Origin: Verrucomicrobiota bacterium
Lineage (GTDB): Bacteria > Verrucomicrobiota > Verrucomicrobiia > Opitutales > Opitutaceae
Length of the DNA stretch: 64,000 nucleotides
Reading direction: 5' to 3'
NCBI GenBank assembly: GCA_019510185.1
Contig: JAEKKV010000022.1
Span: 1 to 64,000, forward strand
Part shown: piece by piece, positions 51,754 to 61,585 of the stretch
Layout: each line of letters begins with the position of its first letter
Position numbering within the stretch: the stretch's first letter is position 1
Translations under genes and position numbers: made by a program
Notes under the pieces: generated by a model
The model's database searches: none
What the model saw: only the letters and a program-made list of their open reading frames with translations
What the model was told of the DNA's origin: nothing

Positions 51754-52641
51754 TTACTTTCCGAGCGTCTTGAGCACGGCGATGAGCGTCTGCTCGTTGG
51801 CCTTGGTCATTTCGCAAAGCGGGGAGCGCACCTCGGCCGAGCCGATGAGACCGGCGCGCGCCATGGCGGTTTTCACCGGCACGGGGTTCGGCTCGATGAA
51901 GAGCGTCTTGAAAATGGGATAAAGCTTCCGGTGGAGCTTCGTGGCCTTGGCGAGATCGTTGGCGAGACCCGCATTGACGAGTTGCACGACTTCCTTCGCG
52001 AAGAAATTCGAGGCGACGCTGATGACGCCCTCGGCGCCGACGGCAATAAACGGCAGGGTGAGGCTGTCGTCGCCGCTCAGCACGGTGATGTCGCGGCCCA
52101 TCGCCTGCTTGAGTTGATCGACGCGGTCCACGGAGCCGCCGGCTTCCTTGATGTAGCGGACGTGCGGATATTTGGCACGGAGGCGCTCCACGACGGGCAC
52201 GCTGATCTCGATGCCGCAACGGCCGGGGATCGAGTAGAGGATGACAGGCTTGTCGGTCGCCTCCGCGACGGCGGAGAAATAGCGAAACACGCCCTCTTGG
52301 CTGGGCTTGTTGTAGTACGGCGCCACGACAAGCACGGCGTCGGCGCCGGCGTCGGTGGCAGCGGCGGTGAGATCGACGGCCTCATGCGTCGAGTTGGAGC
52401 CCGTGCCGGCGATGACCGGCACGCGGCCGCGCGCCGCCTCGACGACGGCGCTCACGACGTCGAGGTGTTCCTCATGGGAAAGGGTGGGGGACTCGCCGGT
52501 GGTGCCGACGGGCACGAGACCGTTGATGTCGGATTTTATCTGGAACTCCACGAGCTTGCTCAGATCGTCGTAGGCGACGGCCTGGTTTTTGAAGGGAGTT
52601 ACGAGCGCAGTGATCGTGCCGGTAAGAGGACGGAGTTTCAT
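51754..52641 (-). CDS. dapA: 4-hydroxy-tetrahydrodipicolinate synthase
   Basis: 295 residues from ATG 52641. The class I aldolase barrel is shown by GTITALVTPF, the substrate loop PVGTTGESPTL, Tyr136 in LYSIPGRCG and Schiff-base Lys165 in YIKEAGGS. It condenses pyruvate with aspartate semialdehyde. First gene of the dapA-dapB-ruvA set. The frame extends 14 codons upstream without family likeness. Confidence 0.96.
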   Translation of the reverse strand: MKLRPLTGTITALVTPFKNQAVAYDDLSKLVEFQIKSDINGLVPVGTTGESPTLSHEEHLDVVSAVVEAARGRVPVIAGTGSNSTHEAVDLTAAATDAGADAVLVVAPYYNKPSQEGVFRYFSAVAEATDKPVILYSIPGRCGIEISVPVVERLRAKYPHVRYIKEAGGSVDRVDQLKQAMGRDITVLSGDDSLTLPFIAVGAEGVISVASNFFAKEVVQLVNAGLANDLAKATKLHRKLYPIFKTLFIEPNPVPVKTAMARAGLIGSAEVRSPLCEMTKANEQTLIAVLKTLGK

Positions 52642-52719
52642 GGCGGGTTTACGGAAGATACCTTGCACAGGAGAGCAGCCCACTTTACCAAATCCGCAAC
52701 GTTTTTTATCCTCAACCCC
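52642..52719. promoter_or_regulatory. Divergent promoter region dapA/pilT
   Basis: 78 bases separating divergent genes. It must hold both promoters. Only the AT-rich GTTTTTTATC (52701-52710) just before pilT is notable. Confidence 0.4.
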
Positions 52720-53805
52720 ATGGCGCTTAACACCGAAATTTTCAACGACCTGCTCAAGCTCGCGGTGGAGAGCGGGGCGAGCGACATCGTCATCAAGTCC
52801 GAGAAGCCTGGTTATGTACGGCTTTCGGGCCGTTTAAAGCCGGTCGACATGGACCCGATTTCCGCGGCGGAGGTGCGCGAGTTCGTCGATACGCACGTGC
52901 CGAAGGTCTTTCGCGTTCGCTGGGAGGAGGACGGCCAGGTGGATTTCGCCTACGCCGCTGAAGGAGTAGGGCGCTTTCGCGTCAACGCCTTCCATCAACG
53001 CGGGACGGGCAGCATCGTTTTCCGTCACATCAAGAGCAAGGTCCCCTCGTTCGCCGATCTCGGCCTCAATCCCGACCCGATGCTCAATCTGGCCAAGTCC
53101 AAAGACGGCATCCTGCTCGTCTGCGGCGCCACCGGCTCGGGCAAAAGCTCCACCATGGCGGCGATGCTCAACTGGATTAACCAAAATCTCGACAAGCACA
53201 TCGTCACGCTGGAGGACCCGATCGAATACACGTTTTTGGACGACAAATCCGTTTTCCAACAACGCGAAATCGGCCTCGACGTACCTAATTTCGAAATGGC
53301 GATCAAGTCGGTGCTGCGTCAGAATCCCGACATCATTCTGATCGGCGAAATGCGCGATCGGGAAACGTTCGAAACCGCGATTTCCGCCGCGGAGACGGGG
53401 CACTTGGTGTTCTCCACCATGCACGCCGGCACGGTGGCGCAGGCGTTGACGCGCCTTTTTGAATTTTTCCCGCCCGAGCAGCAAATCCAGGCCCGGCGCC
53501 AGATCGCGGGTACCATCCGCGGGTTCATTTGCCAGAAACTCATCCCGGCGATGGAAGGCGGCGGCCGCGTGCCCGCCAACGAAGTCCTGGCTGCCGATTC
53601 CGTGGTGCGGAATCTCATCCTCGACGGACAAAACGAGAAAATCCAAGGCATCCTCGACGGCGGAAGCGACTCGGCGAGTTTTTCGTTCAACCGCGACCTC
53701 TACCGCCTCGTCAAGGCTGGGCTGATCAGCAAAGCCGAGGGTTTGCGCTTTTCTCCGAATCCCCAAGCGCTGGAGATGAACCTCAAGGGCATCTTCTTCA
53801 AGTGA
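52720..53805 (+). CDS. pilT: Type IV pilus retraction ATPase PilT
   Basis: 361 residues from ATG 52720. The N-terminal PAS-like domain is followed by the Walker A GATGSGKSST (136-145), the Asp box VTLEDPIEY, Walker B ILIGEMRDRETFETA and the His box STMHAGTVAQALTRL. AIRNLI-like C-terminal motif is present as VVRNLIL. It depolymerises pili for twitching motility. The long open frame upstream (from 50767) is an antisense shadow of dapA/dapB/ruvA. No other pilus gene is in the window. Confidence 0.94.
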   Translation: MALNTEIFNDLLKLAVESGASDIVIKSEKPGYVRLSGRLKPVDMDPISAAEVREFVDTHVPKVFRVRWEEDGQVDFAYAAEGVGRFRVNAFHQRGTGSIVFRHIKSKVPSFADLGLNPDPMLNLAKSKDGILLVCGATGSGKSSTMAAMLNWINQNLDKHIVTLEDPIEYTFLDDKSVFQQREIGLDVPNFEMAIKSVLRQNPDIILIGEMRDRETFETAISAAETGHLVFSTMHAGTVAQALTRLFEFFPPEQQIQARRQIAGTIRGFICQKLIPAMEGGGRVPANEVLAADSVVRNLILDGQNEKIQGILDGGSDSASFSFNRDLYRLVKAGLISKAEGLRFSPNPQALEMNLKGIFFK

Positions 53806-53887
53806 GGTCGTGCCGGTTCCGGCCGGCGCAGGATTTTAGGGCTTGGTTTCGACGGAGCCGGGCTTTACGCGTTTTCGTTTAAATCAC

Positions 53888-54793
53888 ATGGCTACCGCAC
53901 TTATTTTCTCCGGACAGGGCGCTCAGAAAGTCGGCATGGGCAAATCGCTCTACGAAAACTCCGCGACCGCGCGCGCCCTTTACGATGAGGCCAACCGCGT
54001 GCTGGGCTGGGATCTCGCGAAGATTTGTTTCGAGGGACCCGAGCCCGAGCTCACCCAGACCAAGGTCTGCCAGCCCGCGCTCTTTGTGCACGGCCTCGCG
54101 CTCCACGCCATTTTGAAGGAGCAGGGGAAACTCGCGGACGTGAAGTTCGCCCTCGGCCTCAGTCTGGGCGAGGTGACCGCGCTCACGGCAGCCGGCGTGT
54201 TTGATTTCGCCACCGGTCTCAAGGTCGTCGCCGAACGCGGCCGCCTCATGCAACAGGCCTGCGAGCAGACCGTCGGAGGCATGGCTGCGGTCATCGGCGA
54301 GGAGCGAGCCAAGGTCGCCGAATTGTGCCGCGATTTCGACATCGAGGCCGCGAATTTCAACGCGCCCGGCCAGATCATCGTTTCCGGCGAGAAAGCCAAG
54401 GTCGAGGCCGCCGTCGCCGGCGCCAAGGACCGCGGCATGAAGAAGGTCATTCCGCTCAACGTCGCCGGCGCCTACCACAGCCGCCTGATGGAGCCGGCCC
54501 GCGCCGCCTTTGCGAACTACCTTGCCGGCGTCGCGTTTGCCGCGCCGCAGCTCACCGTGTTCACCAACACCACCGGGCAGGTCGTGAGCGACCCGGCGGC
54601 GATCCGCGAGGCGCTGGTGAAGCAGGTCGTTTCGTCCGTTCTGTGGGAGGATTGCATGCGCAACACCGCGGCGGCCGGCGCGACCGGTTTCTGGGAACTC
54701 GGGCCGGGCGGCGTGCTGGCCGGTCTGGCGAAGCGCACCGACAAGGCTTGGACGGTGAAGAGCCTGGCTGAGTTTTCCGATTTAGCCGCTTGA
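53888..54793 (+). CDS. fabD: Malonyl-CoA:ACP transacylase
   Basis: 301 residues. LIFSGQGAQKVGMG at the start, the nucleophile Ser92 in GLSLGEVTAL, His197 in GAYHSRLM and the C-terminal ELGPGGVLAGLAKR. It loads malonate onto acyl carrier protein for fatty-acid synthesis. It lies 82 bases after pilT and 99 before lepA on the same strand; no other fab gene is adjacent. Confidence 0.95.
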   Translation: MATALIFSGQGAQKVGMGKSLYENSATARALYDEANRVLGWDLAKICFEGPEPELTQTKVCQPALFVHGLALHAILKEQGKLADVKFALGLSLGEVTALTAAGVFDFATGLKVVAERGRLMQQACEQTVGGMAAVIGEERAKVAELCRDFDIEAANFNAPGQIIVSGEKAKVEAAVAGAKDRGMKKVIPLNVAGAYHSRLMEPARAAFANYLAGVAFAAPQLTVFTNTTGQVVSDPAAIREALVKQVVSSVLWEDCMRNTAAAGATGFWELGPGGVLAGLAKRTDKAWTVKSLAEFSDLAA

Positions 54794-54892
54794 AAGCCTC
54801 CGGGGCCGGCCACACGCTGACCCCTTAACACTTATCAACCGCATCGCAGTCCCGCATCGGCGGGACTCCCTCAAGCCCAGCCAGCAAGCAGC

Positions 54893-56686
54893 ATGGACGT
54901 CCTTCACACCCGCAATTTCTGCATCATCGCCCACGTCGACCACGGCAAAACCACGCTCTCCGACCGCCTTTTGGAATACACCAATACGGTCGCGCAGCGC
55001 GTGCTGACCGCCCAGCATCTCGATGCGATGGATCTGGAGAAGGAGCGCGGCATCACCATCAAGAGCCATCCGGTGACGATGCTCTACACCGCGAAGGACA
55101 TGCAGGTTTACCGGCTCAACCTCATGGACACGCCCGGCCACGTGGATTTCTCCTACGAGGTCTCGCGTTCGCTCGCGGCCTGCGAAGGCGCGCTGCTGCT
55201 GATCGACGCCGCCCAAGGCGTCGAGGCCCAGACCGTGGCCAATGCGCATCTCGCCTTCGGCCAAAACCTCAAGGTCATTCCGGTCATCAACAAGATCGAC
55301 CTGCCCAGCGCCAACCTCGAACTCTGCGCGAAACAACTTGAGGACATCCTCACGATTTCCGCCGAGGAGGCCATTCTCGCCAGCGGCAAATCCGGCATCG
55401 GCATTCAGGACATTCTCGAAGCCGTCGTGCAGCGCGTGCCACCGCCGCGTTGGGCGGATTATCCGCAGACGCGCGCGCTCGTGTTTGATTCGCTTTACGA
55501 TTCCTATCGCGGCGTAATCGCCTACATCCGCGTGTTCTCCGGCGTGATCAAGGCCGGCGACATGATGATGCTCATGAGCAACGGCCAGAAATCCGAGGTC
55601 AAGGAGGTCGGCGTGTTCATGCCCAAGATGACCAAGATCTCGCTGCTCGAGCCCGGCGCGGTCGGCTACATCGTCACCAACGTCAAGGACACCGCCGATA
55701 TCAAGACCGGCGACACCATCACCATCGCCAGCAAGCCCGCCCAGGATCCGCTGCCGGGTTACAAGGAAGTCCGGCCGATGGTTTTTTGCGGACTCTATCC
55801 GCTTGAGAGCAACGATTACGAGAAGCTCAAGGCCGCCCTCGGCCGCCTGCGCCTGAACGACGCCGCGTTTCTCTACTCGTCGGAAAGCTCCATCGCACTC
55901 GGCTTCGGCTTTCGCTGCGGCTTCCTCGGACTTCTCCACATGGAGATCATTCAGGAGCGCATCCGCCGCGAGCACGACGTCGAGATCATCTCCACTTACC
56001 CGAGCGTGGTTTATCATGTGAAGCCGCACGGCAAGCCGGAGATCGACGTGGACAATCCCGTCAATCTGCCCGACCCGGGCACGATCGAGTATATCAGCGA
56101 GCCGACCATCAAGGCCTCGATCCACATTCCCAACGACTCCATGGGCGACATCCTTGCGCTCGTCATGGAAAAACGCGGCTCGGTCGAACACACCGACACG
56201 CTCGACGCCAACCGCGTCATGCTCAGCTGCGTTCTCCCGCTCAACGAGATCCTGGTCGATTTCAACGATCGCCTCAAATCCATCACCCACGGCTACGGAT
56301 CGATGGACTACGAGCTCGGCGCCTACAGCGTTTCCGACCTCGTGAAGATGGACATCATGATCAACGGCGACCCGGTGGATGCCTTCTCCAGCATCGTCCA
56401 TCGCGAAAAAGCCGAGGGGAAAGGCCGCGTGCTCTGCGAAAAGCTCGCCGAGATCATCCCGCCGCAGATGTTCAAAGTTGCGATTCAGGCCGCCATCGGC
56501 GGCAAGGTCATTGCCCGCGACAACGTGAAGGAGATGCGCAAGGACGTCACCGCGAAGTGCTACGGCGGCGACATCTCCCGCAAGCGCAAGCTCCTCGACA
56601 AACAGAAAGAGGGCAAAAAGAAGATGAAGATGATCGGCAAGGTGAACATCCCGCCGGACACCTTTATTCAAATTCTCAAAAACTAA
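54893..56686 (+). CDS. lepA: Elongation factor 4 (LepA)
   Basis: 597 residues, the usual LepA length. G1 is AHVDHGKTT, G3 MDTPGHVDF, G4 NKIDLPSA. The LepA-specific C-terminal domain has SVVYHVKPHG, CYGGDISRKRKLLDKQKEGKKKMK and ends IPPDTFIQILKN. The GTPase back-translocates or remodels ribosomes. It is followed by an intrinsic terminator and then lepB. Confidence 0.97.
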   Translation: MDVLHTRNFCIIAHVDHGKTTLSDRLLEYTNTVAQRVLTAQHLDAMDLEKERGITIKSHPVTMLYTAKDMQVYRLNLMDTPGHVDFSYEVSRSLAACEGALLLIDAAQGVEAQTVANAHLAFGQNLKVIPVINKIDLPSANLELCAKQLEDILTISAEEAILASGKSGIGIQDILEAVVQRVPPPRWADYPQTRALVFDSLYDSYRGVIAYIRVFSGVIKAGDMMMLMSNGQKSEVKEVGVFMPKMTKISLLEPGAVGYIVTNVKDTADIKTGDTITIASKPAQDPLPGYKEVRPMVFCGLYPLESNDYEKLKAALGRLRLNDAAFLYSSESSIALGFGFRCGFLGLLHMEIIQERIRREHDVEIISTYPSVVYHVKPHGKPEIDVDNPVNLPDPGTIEYISEPTIKASIHIPNDSMGDILALVMEKRGSVEHTDTLDANRVMLSCVLPLNEILVDFNDRLKSITHGYGSMDYELGAYSVSDLVKMDIMINGDPVDAFSSIVHREKAEGKGRVLCEKLAEIIPPQMFKVAIQAAIGGKVIARDNVKEMRKDVTAKCYGGDISRKRKLLDKQKEGKKKMKMIGKVNIPPDTFIQILKN

Positions 56687-56692
56687 CGGAAG

Positions 56693-56719
56693 GGCGCGTT
56701 GTCATTAACGCGCCTTTTT
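56693..56719 (+). terminator. Intrinsic terminator after lepA
   Basis: Perfect 8-base stem GGCGCGTT (56693-56700) / AACGCGCC (56707-56714), loop GTCATT, followed by TTTTT. It begins seven bases after the lepA stop. Confidence 0.9.
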
Positions 56720-56764
56720 CATATTCGTCCTTCCTTGCAATCCCTCTCCAACGGAGCCTCACAC

Positions 56765-58081
56765 GTGTTTTTCGGAATCTTCGATTCAGTGGAAAAGAAA
56801 ATGCGGACTAACGCCGCCAACTGGCTGGAGCTGGCCGACAAGGTTCACCATTACCGGCGTGACCTCCTGTCCGCCGCCGAGCGGACCTCGCTCCAACAGG
56901 CGGTTGAAACCTTGCGCCAGCAGCTCCGCGACAAGGCGGACTCCAGCAAGCTCAAGCTCGGCATCGAGTCGCTTGAGGGCGTTTTGAGCCGCGTCGGCGG
57001 CACGCATTACCCGAAGTCCAGCTGGACCGAGAATGTGGAATTCTTCCTCGTTGCCGCGATCGTGATCCTCGGCATCCGTGCCTACATCGTCCAGCCGTTC
57101 AAGATTCCCACGAATTCGATGTGGCCGAGCTACAACGGCATGACGCCGGAGGTGTTCGCCACGCCCGCGGACGAGCCCGGTTCGGTCGAGCGCGTGTTGC
57201 GTTTCGTTACCATGGGCGCGCGTCCGCGCATGCTCAATGCGCCCGATGATGGCGAAATCCTTCTGCCGGTGGATGCGGGTCAGGGTCGCGGTCTGATTAA
57301 ATACCAAGAGGTGGCCGGACATTCCTGGGGCGTACTGCCGGCGCAATTAAGGGAATACCGGCTGCTGGTCGGCAACCGCCTGATCGTCACCCAAGTGCCG
57401 CTGGATTTCGATTTCGACTGGGTTGTCCGTGACGCGTTTTTCCCCGGTCGCAAGACACTGTTCGACGGACTGCGCGAAAAGTTTGCCCACGGGGATTATG
57501 TTGACCGCGACGTGCCGACGGCCGCCGGTTACACCGAGCGCGTTCGGTTCGTTCGCACCGGCCGCATGGTCCATGCCGGCGAACGCATGCTGTCATTCGA
57601 CATCATGACGGGCGACCAGCTGTTTGTTGATCGCCTCAGCTATCATTTCGTGAAGCCGAGGGTCGGGGACGGCTTTGTTTTCCGCACCGGCAACATTCCG
57701 GTTCTGCGCGAAACCCAGGGCGATCAATATTACATCAAGCGTCTGGTGGGCACGCCGGGGGACGTGATGGAGGTGAAAGAGCCGGTGCTTTACCGCAACG
57801 GACAGCCCATCACGGGCGCGGCCGCTTTTGACAAGAACGCCCGGCGGGTGGGGAACTACGGCGGCTATTTCAATGGTCGCAAGGACGACCGTTATCCCAA
57901 CGCCCAGCTGTTCGCCGAACAAAAGATCACCGTTCCGGCCGACAGCTATCTCGCGATGGGCGATAATTCCGGCAACAGCCTCGACGGCCGTTATTGGGGC
58001 TTCGTTCCAGCCAAGGACGTCATCGGCCGGCCATTGTGGATCTATTATCCGTTCACCAAGCGCTGGGGTATTGCCCCGTAA
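56765..58081 (+). CDS. lepB: Signal peptidase I (long form)
   Basis: 438 residues from GTG 56765. A helical N-terminal part (about 10-80) precedes one transmembrane helix (about 92-112). The catalytic Ser (about 118) lies in KIPTNSMWPSY and the Lys (about 324) in YYIKRLVGTPGD; the terminal box is MGDNSGNSLDGRYWGFVP. Between Ser and Lys boxes lies an insertion much longer than in E. coli LepB. It cleaves Sec/Tat signal peptides, which this exporter of many hydrolases needs. GTG 56765 (MFFGIFDSVEKK) fits the N-terminus I recall from Opitutaceae; ATG 56801 is an alternative. Confidence 0.92.
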   Translation: MFFGIFDSVEKKMRTNAANWLELADKVHHYRRDLLSAAERTSLQQAVETLRQQLRDKADSSKLKLGIESLEGVLSRVGGTHYPKSSWTENVEFFLVAAIVILGIRAYIVQPFKIPTNSMWPSYNGMTPEVFATPADEPGSVERVLRFVTMGARPRMLNAPDDGEILLPVDAGQGRGLIKYQEVAGHSWGVLPAQLREYRLLVGNRLIVTQVPLDFDFDWVVRDAFFPGRKTLFDGLREKFAHGDYVDRDVPTAAGYTERVRFVRTGRMVHAGERMLSFDIMTGDQLFVDRLSYHFVKPRVGDGFVFRTGNIPVLRETQGDQYYIKRLVGTPGDVMEVKEPVLYRNGQPITGAAAFDKNARRVGNYGGYFNGRKDDRYPNAQLFAEQKITVPADSYLAMGDNSGNSLDGRYWGFVPAKDVIGRPLWIYYPFTKRWGIAP

Positions 58082-58243
58082 GCTAAGGAACCGGTCGGCA
58101 TTCGGGACCGATCAAGCCAGTCGGAGCAACTAGCAGCACAACTTTCACTTAGCTGTCATCATATCGCACAATAAACATTATGTCCAATCAAGGACTGGTG
58201 GGGATTTTGCCCTTCGCTAACACGGATTTTGCGTCTTCCCCGT
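58082..58243. other. Intergenic region between lepB and the exopolysaccharide operon
   Basis: 162 bases between convergent genes. CGGTC ... GACCG (about 58092-58111) is a weak stem without a T tract. The middle is AT-rich (TCATCATATCGCACAATAAACATT). No gene seen. Confidence 0.3.
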
Positions 58244-59443
58244 TCAATGTGCGGAGGCCGGGAGACGTTCCAGCTTGGGAAGGCTCCGGCGGGACGCCTT
58301 GAGGTCGCGATAAAGCTGCTGAACGCGGGCCAAGCTTCCCTGTCGTTCAAAATTCAGGGCGGCGATTTCGCGGTGGTTGCAGTGGAGTTTTCCCGGGCGT
58401 TCGCAGGAAACGACCCACTGTTCGATCATACGGGCAAATGCGGAAACGTCCCCGATCGGCGCCTTCCAAGCATGCGAAAGCGGCAGCTCGAGCACATTAA
58501 GATTTCCAGGGGCCTCGCTGAGAATCAACGGAAGATCGCAGGACAACGCCTCGAGCACGGCCAGCGACATGCCCTCATACAGCGAGGTGAGAATAAACCC
58601 GTCCACCGCCCGATAAAAATGCACCGGCGTGGCCATGGAGGGATAGCGGATAACACGCCCTTCCAGCCCAAAGACGGTGATCAGGCGATCTAGTTCCAGG
58701 TCCAGCTCCCCCCGTCCCACGTGAAAGAGATAGAGATTCGGACGTCGCTGGCAGGCCTTTGCGAACGCCCGGTACAACGTGATCGGATCTTTCTGCGCGG
58801 CCGCCCTGCCCAACGAGCCAAGAATGATGCCGTCCCGCGGCAGGCCCAGTTTGTCACGCAACGACTGCTTCGCTTCCCGGCTCACGGGAGAAAATTCGGC
58901 GGTCGAAATGCCGTTTGGAACGTACAGCATTCGCCGGGCGGGCAGACGGAGTTGCTGCAACGCGTAGTTATTCTCGTCGATCGAGACGGACACGGTGACG
59001 CTGAAGTGCCCGAGAATGCGCTCAATCAGGTCATAAACGAAGTCGATGCGCCCCCGCTGCGGTCTCATGCCGGCGTAGGCATGCGGTTGATACACCTGCC
59101 AGGCCCCCCAGCCCGCTCCGGCCAGCGGCAGTACCCGGGCCAGCGCCCCGGCCTTGGAGCTGTGGCTGTGAATGATGTCGGGCTTCACCTGACGGACCAG
59201 TCGCGCCAACGCCCAAAACGCCCTGAAGTCACTCAGTGCTGGCCGGTTGCCGGTGCGCAAATTCACGGTGCGCCCCCCCGCCCGCTCCACCGTCGCCACC
59301 AGTTCGAGAAGCTGGGGGCTGCCACGCCGGTCGGAATAAGCCAGGTGGACCTCCATCCCCTGCCCCAGCAGAAAATGAACGAGAGCTTCCACACAGCGGA
59401 AGACGCCGTCCACGCCGGGTTCGGAAACGATGACAACTTTCAT
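58244..59443 (-). CDS. GT4-family glycosyltransferase
   Basis: 399 residues. N-terminal Rossmann domain with KVVIVSEPGVDGVFRCVEALVHFLL and IIHSHSSKAGALARV; C-terminal nucleotide-sugar domain with LGSLGRAAAQKDPITLYRAF and the EX7E region LYEGMSLAVLEAL. Retaining transferase of the GT-B fold, probably building an exopolysaccharide repeat unit at the inner membrane. It is the last gene of the operon, four bases after the preceding GT4 gene. Confidence 0.9.
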   Translation of the reverse strand: MKVVIVSEPGVDGVFRCVEALVHFLLGQGMEVHLAYSDRRGSPQLLELVATVERAGGRTVNLRTGNRPALSDFRAFWALARLVRQVKPDIIHSHSSKAGALARVLPLAGAGWGAWQVYQPHAYAGMRPQRGRIDFVYDLIERILGHFSVTVSVSIDENNYALQQLRLPARRMLYVPNGISTAEFSPVSREAKQSLRDKLGLPRDGIILGSLGRAAAQKDPITLYRAFAKACQRRPNLYLFHVGRGELDLELDRLITVFGLEGRVIRYPSMATPVHFYRAVDGFILTSLYEGMSLAVLEALSCDLPLILSEAPGNLNVLELPLSHAWKAPIGDVSAFARMIEQWVVSCERPGKLHCNHREIAALNFERQGSLARVQQLYRDLKASRRSLPKLERLPASAH

Positions 59444-59447
59444 GAGA

Positions 59448-60710
59448 TTATCCGGTTTTCAGAAGGGTTGACGGCGTCTGCATCGACAACGTCCCGTACG
59501 TTTCGATCAAATCCGTGACGTGCCGCTCCGTCGTCCACGGATCGCTCCAATACCAGTGATAAGCGGCCCGCCCCAGGCAGGCCGTGAGGAGATCGTCTTC
59601 GGCGATTTTTTTCATTTGCGCGGCCAGCGATTCCGCCGAGCCATGCGTGAAATGAAGCCCCGTCCGGCCATCGGCCACATAATCGGTGGCCGCGCAGCCG
59701 TCCGAGACGATGGCGGGAATTCCCGAGGCGGCCGCCTCGACGGGGACCAAGCCGAGCGTCTCATACCACAGCGAAGGGAAAACGAGAGCGCGTGACTGGC
59801 GCAGCTGTTCGCGAATTTGCGCGGGATTCAACCAGCCGGTGAACTGCGCCTGCGAGCAAAGCCGTTTCAATTCCGGCATCAGCTCGCCGTCGCCAACGAA
59901 TACCGCGGGAAGCCCGGTGGCGCGCACCGCCTCGGCAAACACGCGCACGCCCTTCTCCGGCACGAACCGTCCGATGTAGAGGAAGGGACGATTCTTTTCG
60001 TTCAAAGCAGGGCCGTCGTCCACGCAATCGATCGGGTTGCGAATCACCGTCGCCGGAACGCCGGCGGGCAAATGCGGCCGCATCAAATCGAGACTGAAAC
60101 CGGAAACGCCGACGTAACAGGCCACTTTTTCGGGCACCTTGAGAAACCGGTTCTGCATCGTGGTGCGCACGCTGCGCCAGAGTTTGTGCCCGTAGTTGCG
60201 CCGGTCGCAATTGCAGCCCAGGCAGGAAAGCGACAGCGGTGCGCGCCGGCAGATTTCTCCACTCGAATGATCGAAGAATCCCCCGTTCGGACAGCTGATG
60301 AAAAAATCATGCAGGGTCACGACCAGCGGGAATCCCATCCCGGTCACAAGATCGAGCGCGAAGGGCGAAAGCGCCTTCATCCAAGTGTGCGCATGCACCA
60401 GCGTGCGGGTCGGATCCTTGGTTGCGAGCAATGTGCGCAGCGCGGCCAGCGCGGCGGTGTTGCACAGACCCGAGGCCATCGCACGGAGCTTGCGCGGATC
60501 CTTGGCCAGCTCCGGCTGGTCCAGACAAATCACCTTGAGATTGGGGACGTCTTGCAGCTCGGGAGAAACCGGCCCCACGCAGGTGAATACGGTCACCGGG
60601 AATCCCCGGCCGGCGAGTCCCACGGCCGACGCGATGGCGACCGCGGTGGAGCCGCCCGTCAGCGTCGCGTAATCGTTGAGGATGATGATCTCCGTCAGTT
60701 CCGTCATCAT
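59448..60710 (-). CDS. GT4-family glycosyltransferase
   Basis: 420 residues from ATG 60710. TLTGGSTAVAIASAVGLAGRG near the start, HDFFISCPNGGFFDHSSGEIC with a Cys-rich loop (CLGCNCDRRN) typical of a GT4 subgroup, FLYIGRFVPEKGV and the EX7E region WYETLGLVPVEAAASGIPAIVS. Acceptor and donor unknown. Its start shares ATGA (60707-60710) with the GT2 stop. The frame is open far upstream over the GT2 gene but without meaning. Confidence 0.9.
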   Translation of the reverse strand: MMTELTEIIILNDYATLTGGSTAVAIASAVGLAGRGFPVTVFTCVGPVSPELQDVPNLKVICLDQPELAKDPRKLRAMASGLCNTAALAALRTLLATKDPTRTLVHAHTWMKALSPFALDLVTGMGFPLVVTLHDFFISCPNGGFFDHSSGEICRRAPLSLSCLGCNCDRRNYGHKLWRSVRTTMQNRFLKVPEKVACYVGVSGFSLDLMRPHLPAGVPATVIRNPIDCVDDGPALNEKNRPFLYIGRFVPEKGVRVFAEAVRATGLPAVFVGDGELMPELKRLCSQAQFTGWLNPAQIREQLRQSRALVFPSLWYETLGLVPVEAAASGIPAIVSDGCAATDYVADGRTGLHFTHGSAESLAAQMKKIAEDDLLTACLGRAAYHWYWSDPWTTERHVTDLIETYGTLSMQTPSTLLKTG

Positions 60711-61537
60711 GGTTGGGCGTTGTTTTGCTGAAGCACCTGATAGCTGGTGCGGAAGCCAGTCCGGCGGATGCGCGTGAGGTAGCGCGGAAGATTGTAGAGA
60801 CGATAGAGCAGACGGGCGGTCCTGCGGCGCACCGACGAAGGGCGGGCCGGCAGATGGCGGGCCACAATATCGTCCTGCTCTCCGATCGTGACGGTGGTGT
60901 TTCCGGAAAGCTGGCCGTCGCGAATTCGAAATTGGGCCACGCGGCGCGGGTAGTAGCGGAACGGGTCTCCGCCGACATAGGCCCGCAACCAAAAATCCAG
61001 ATCGGCGCAGAGCCGGTAGCGCGTGTCGAAACCGCCGAGCCTCCGCACGCAATCTTTGCGGAAGAGCATGCCCTGCTGCATGAGCGGGCTGATGCCCTGG
61101 TGCAGCAGCGAGGGAATCCAGCCGGGATCGCCGGCCGTCGTTATACGGGTGATACAACGGTCCTTTTCGTCAATGAGCTCCACATCCCCGTAGAAAACAG
61201 GATAGGGATCCTCGGCCTGAAAATGTCGCAGAGCGGCTTCGCCAAAGCCGGGCAGAAGACAGTCGTCGTCATTGATATAGGTGAACCATTCCCAGTCATC
61301 GGGGGCGGCCATCAGCGCGGCATTGATGGCGCCATAGATACCTCCGGCCTTGCCGGCATCGGGCACGACCAGGGTGTCGGGATAACGGGATTGCAGCTCC
61401 TCGACACGGGGAGCCGGGACGGAGAGCACGTGAAGGATATCGAGCGGTTGCGCCGCGACGGAGGCCATGGTCTGGTCGAGGAATCCGGAGACGCCCAAGG
61501 TGGGCGTCACCACGAGAATTCGGTTGGTCTTAATCAT
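60707..61537 (-). CDS. GT2-family glycosyltransferase
   Basis: 276 residues, GT-A fold. ILVVTPTLGVSGFLDQTMASVAAQ, GGIYGAINAAL, the metal-binding DXD region YINDDDCLLPGF, and GGFDTRYRLCADLDFWLRAY with the catalytic-base region. Inverting transferase acting on the exopolysaccharide. It follows the acetyltransferase gene's start side by 48 bases. Confidence 0.9.
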   Translation of the reverse strand: MIKTNRILVVTPTLGVSGFLDQTMASVAAQPLDILHVLSVPAPRVEELQSRYPDTLVVPDAGKAGGIYGAINAALMAAPDDWEWFTYINDDDCLLPGFGEAALRHFQAEDPYPVFYGDVELIDEKDRCITRITTAGDPGWIPSLLHQGISPLMQQGMLFRKDCVRRLGGFDTRYRLCADLDFWLRAYVGGDPFRYYPRRVAQFRIRDGQLSGNTTVTIGEQDDIVARHLPARPSSVRRRTARLLYRLYNLPRYLTRIRRTGFRTSYQVLQQNNAQP

Positions 61538-61585
61538 GATGAGAGCGGCTGAGGGTTGCCGGCGGCGCGAGAATGACGGAAGGCG

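Noticed and set aside
50767..52719. A long upstream extension of the pilT frame, which would give a 1012-residue protein
   Set aside because: The extension runs antisense through dapA, dapB and ruvA. PilT homology begins at ATG 52720.
54782..56671. A 629-codon - strand frame opposite lepA
   Set aside because: Mirror of the lepA coding sequence; no independent protein features.
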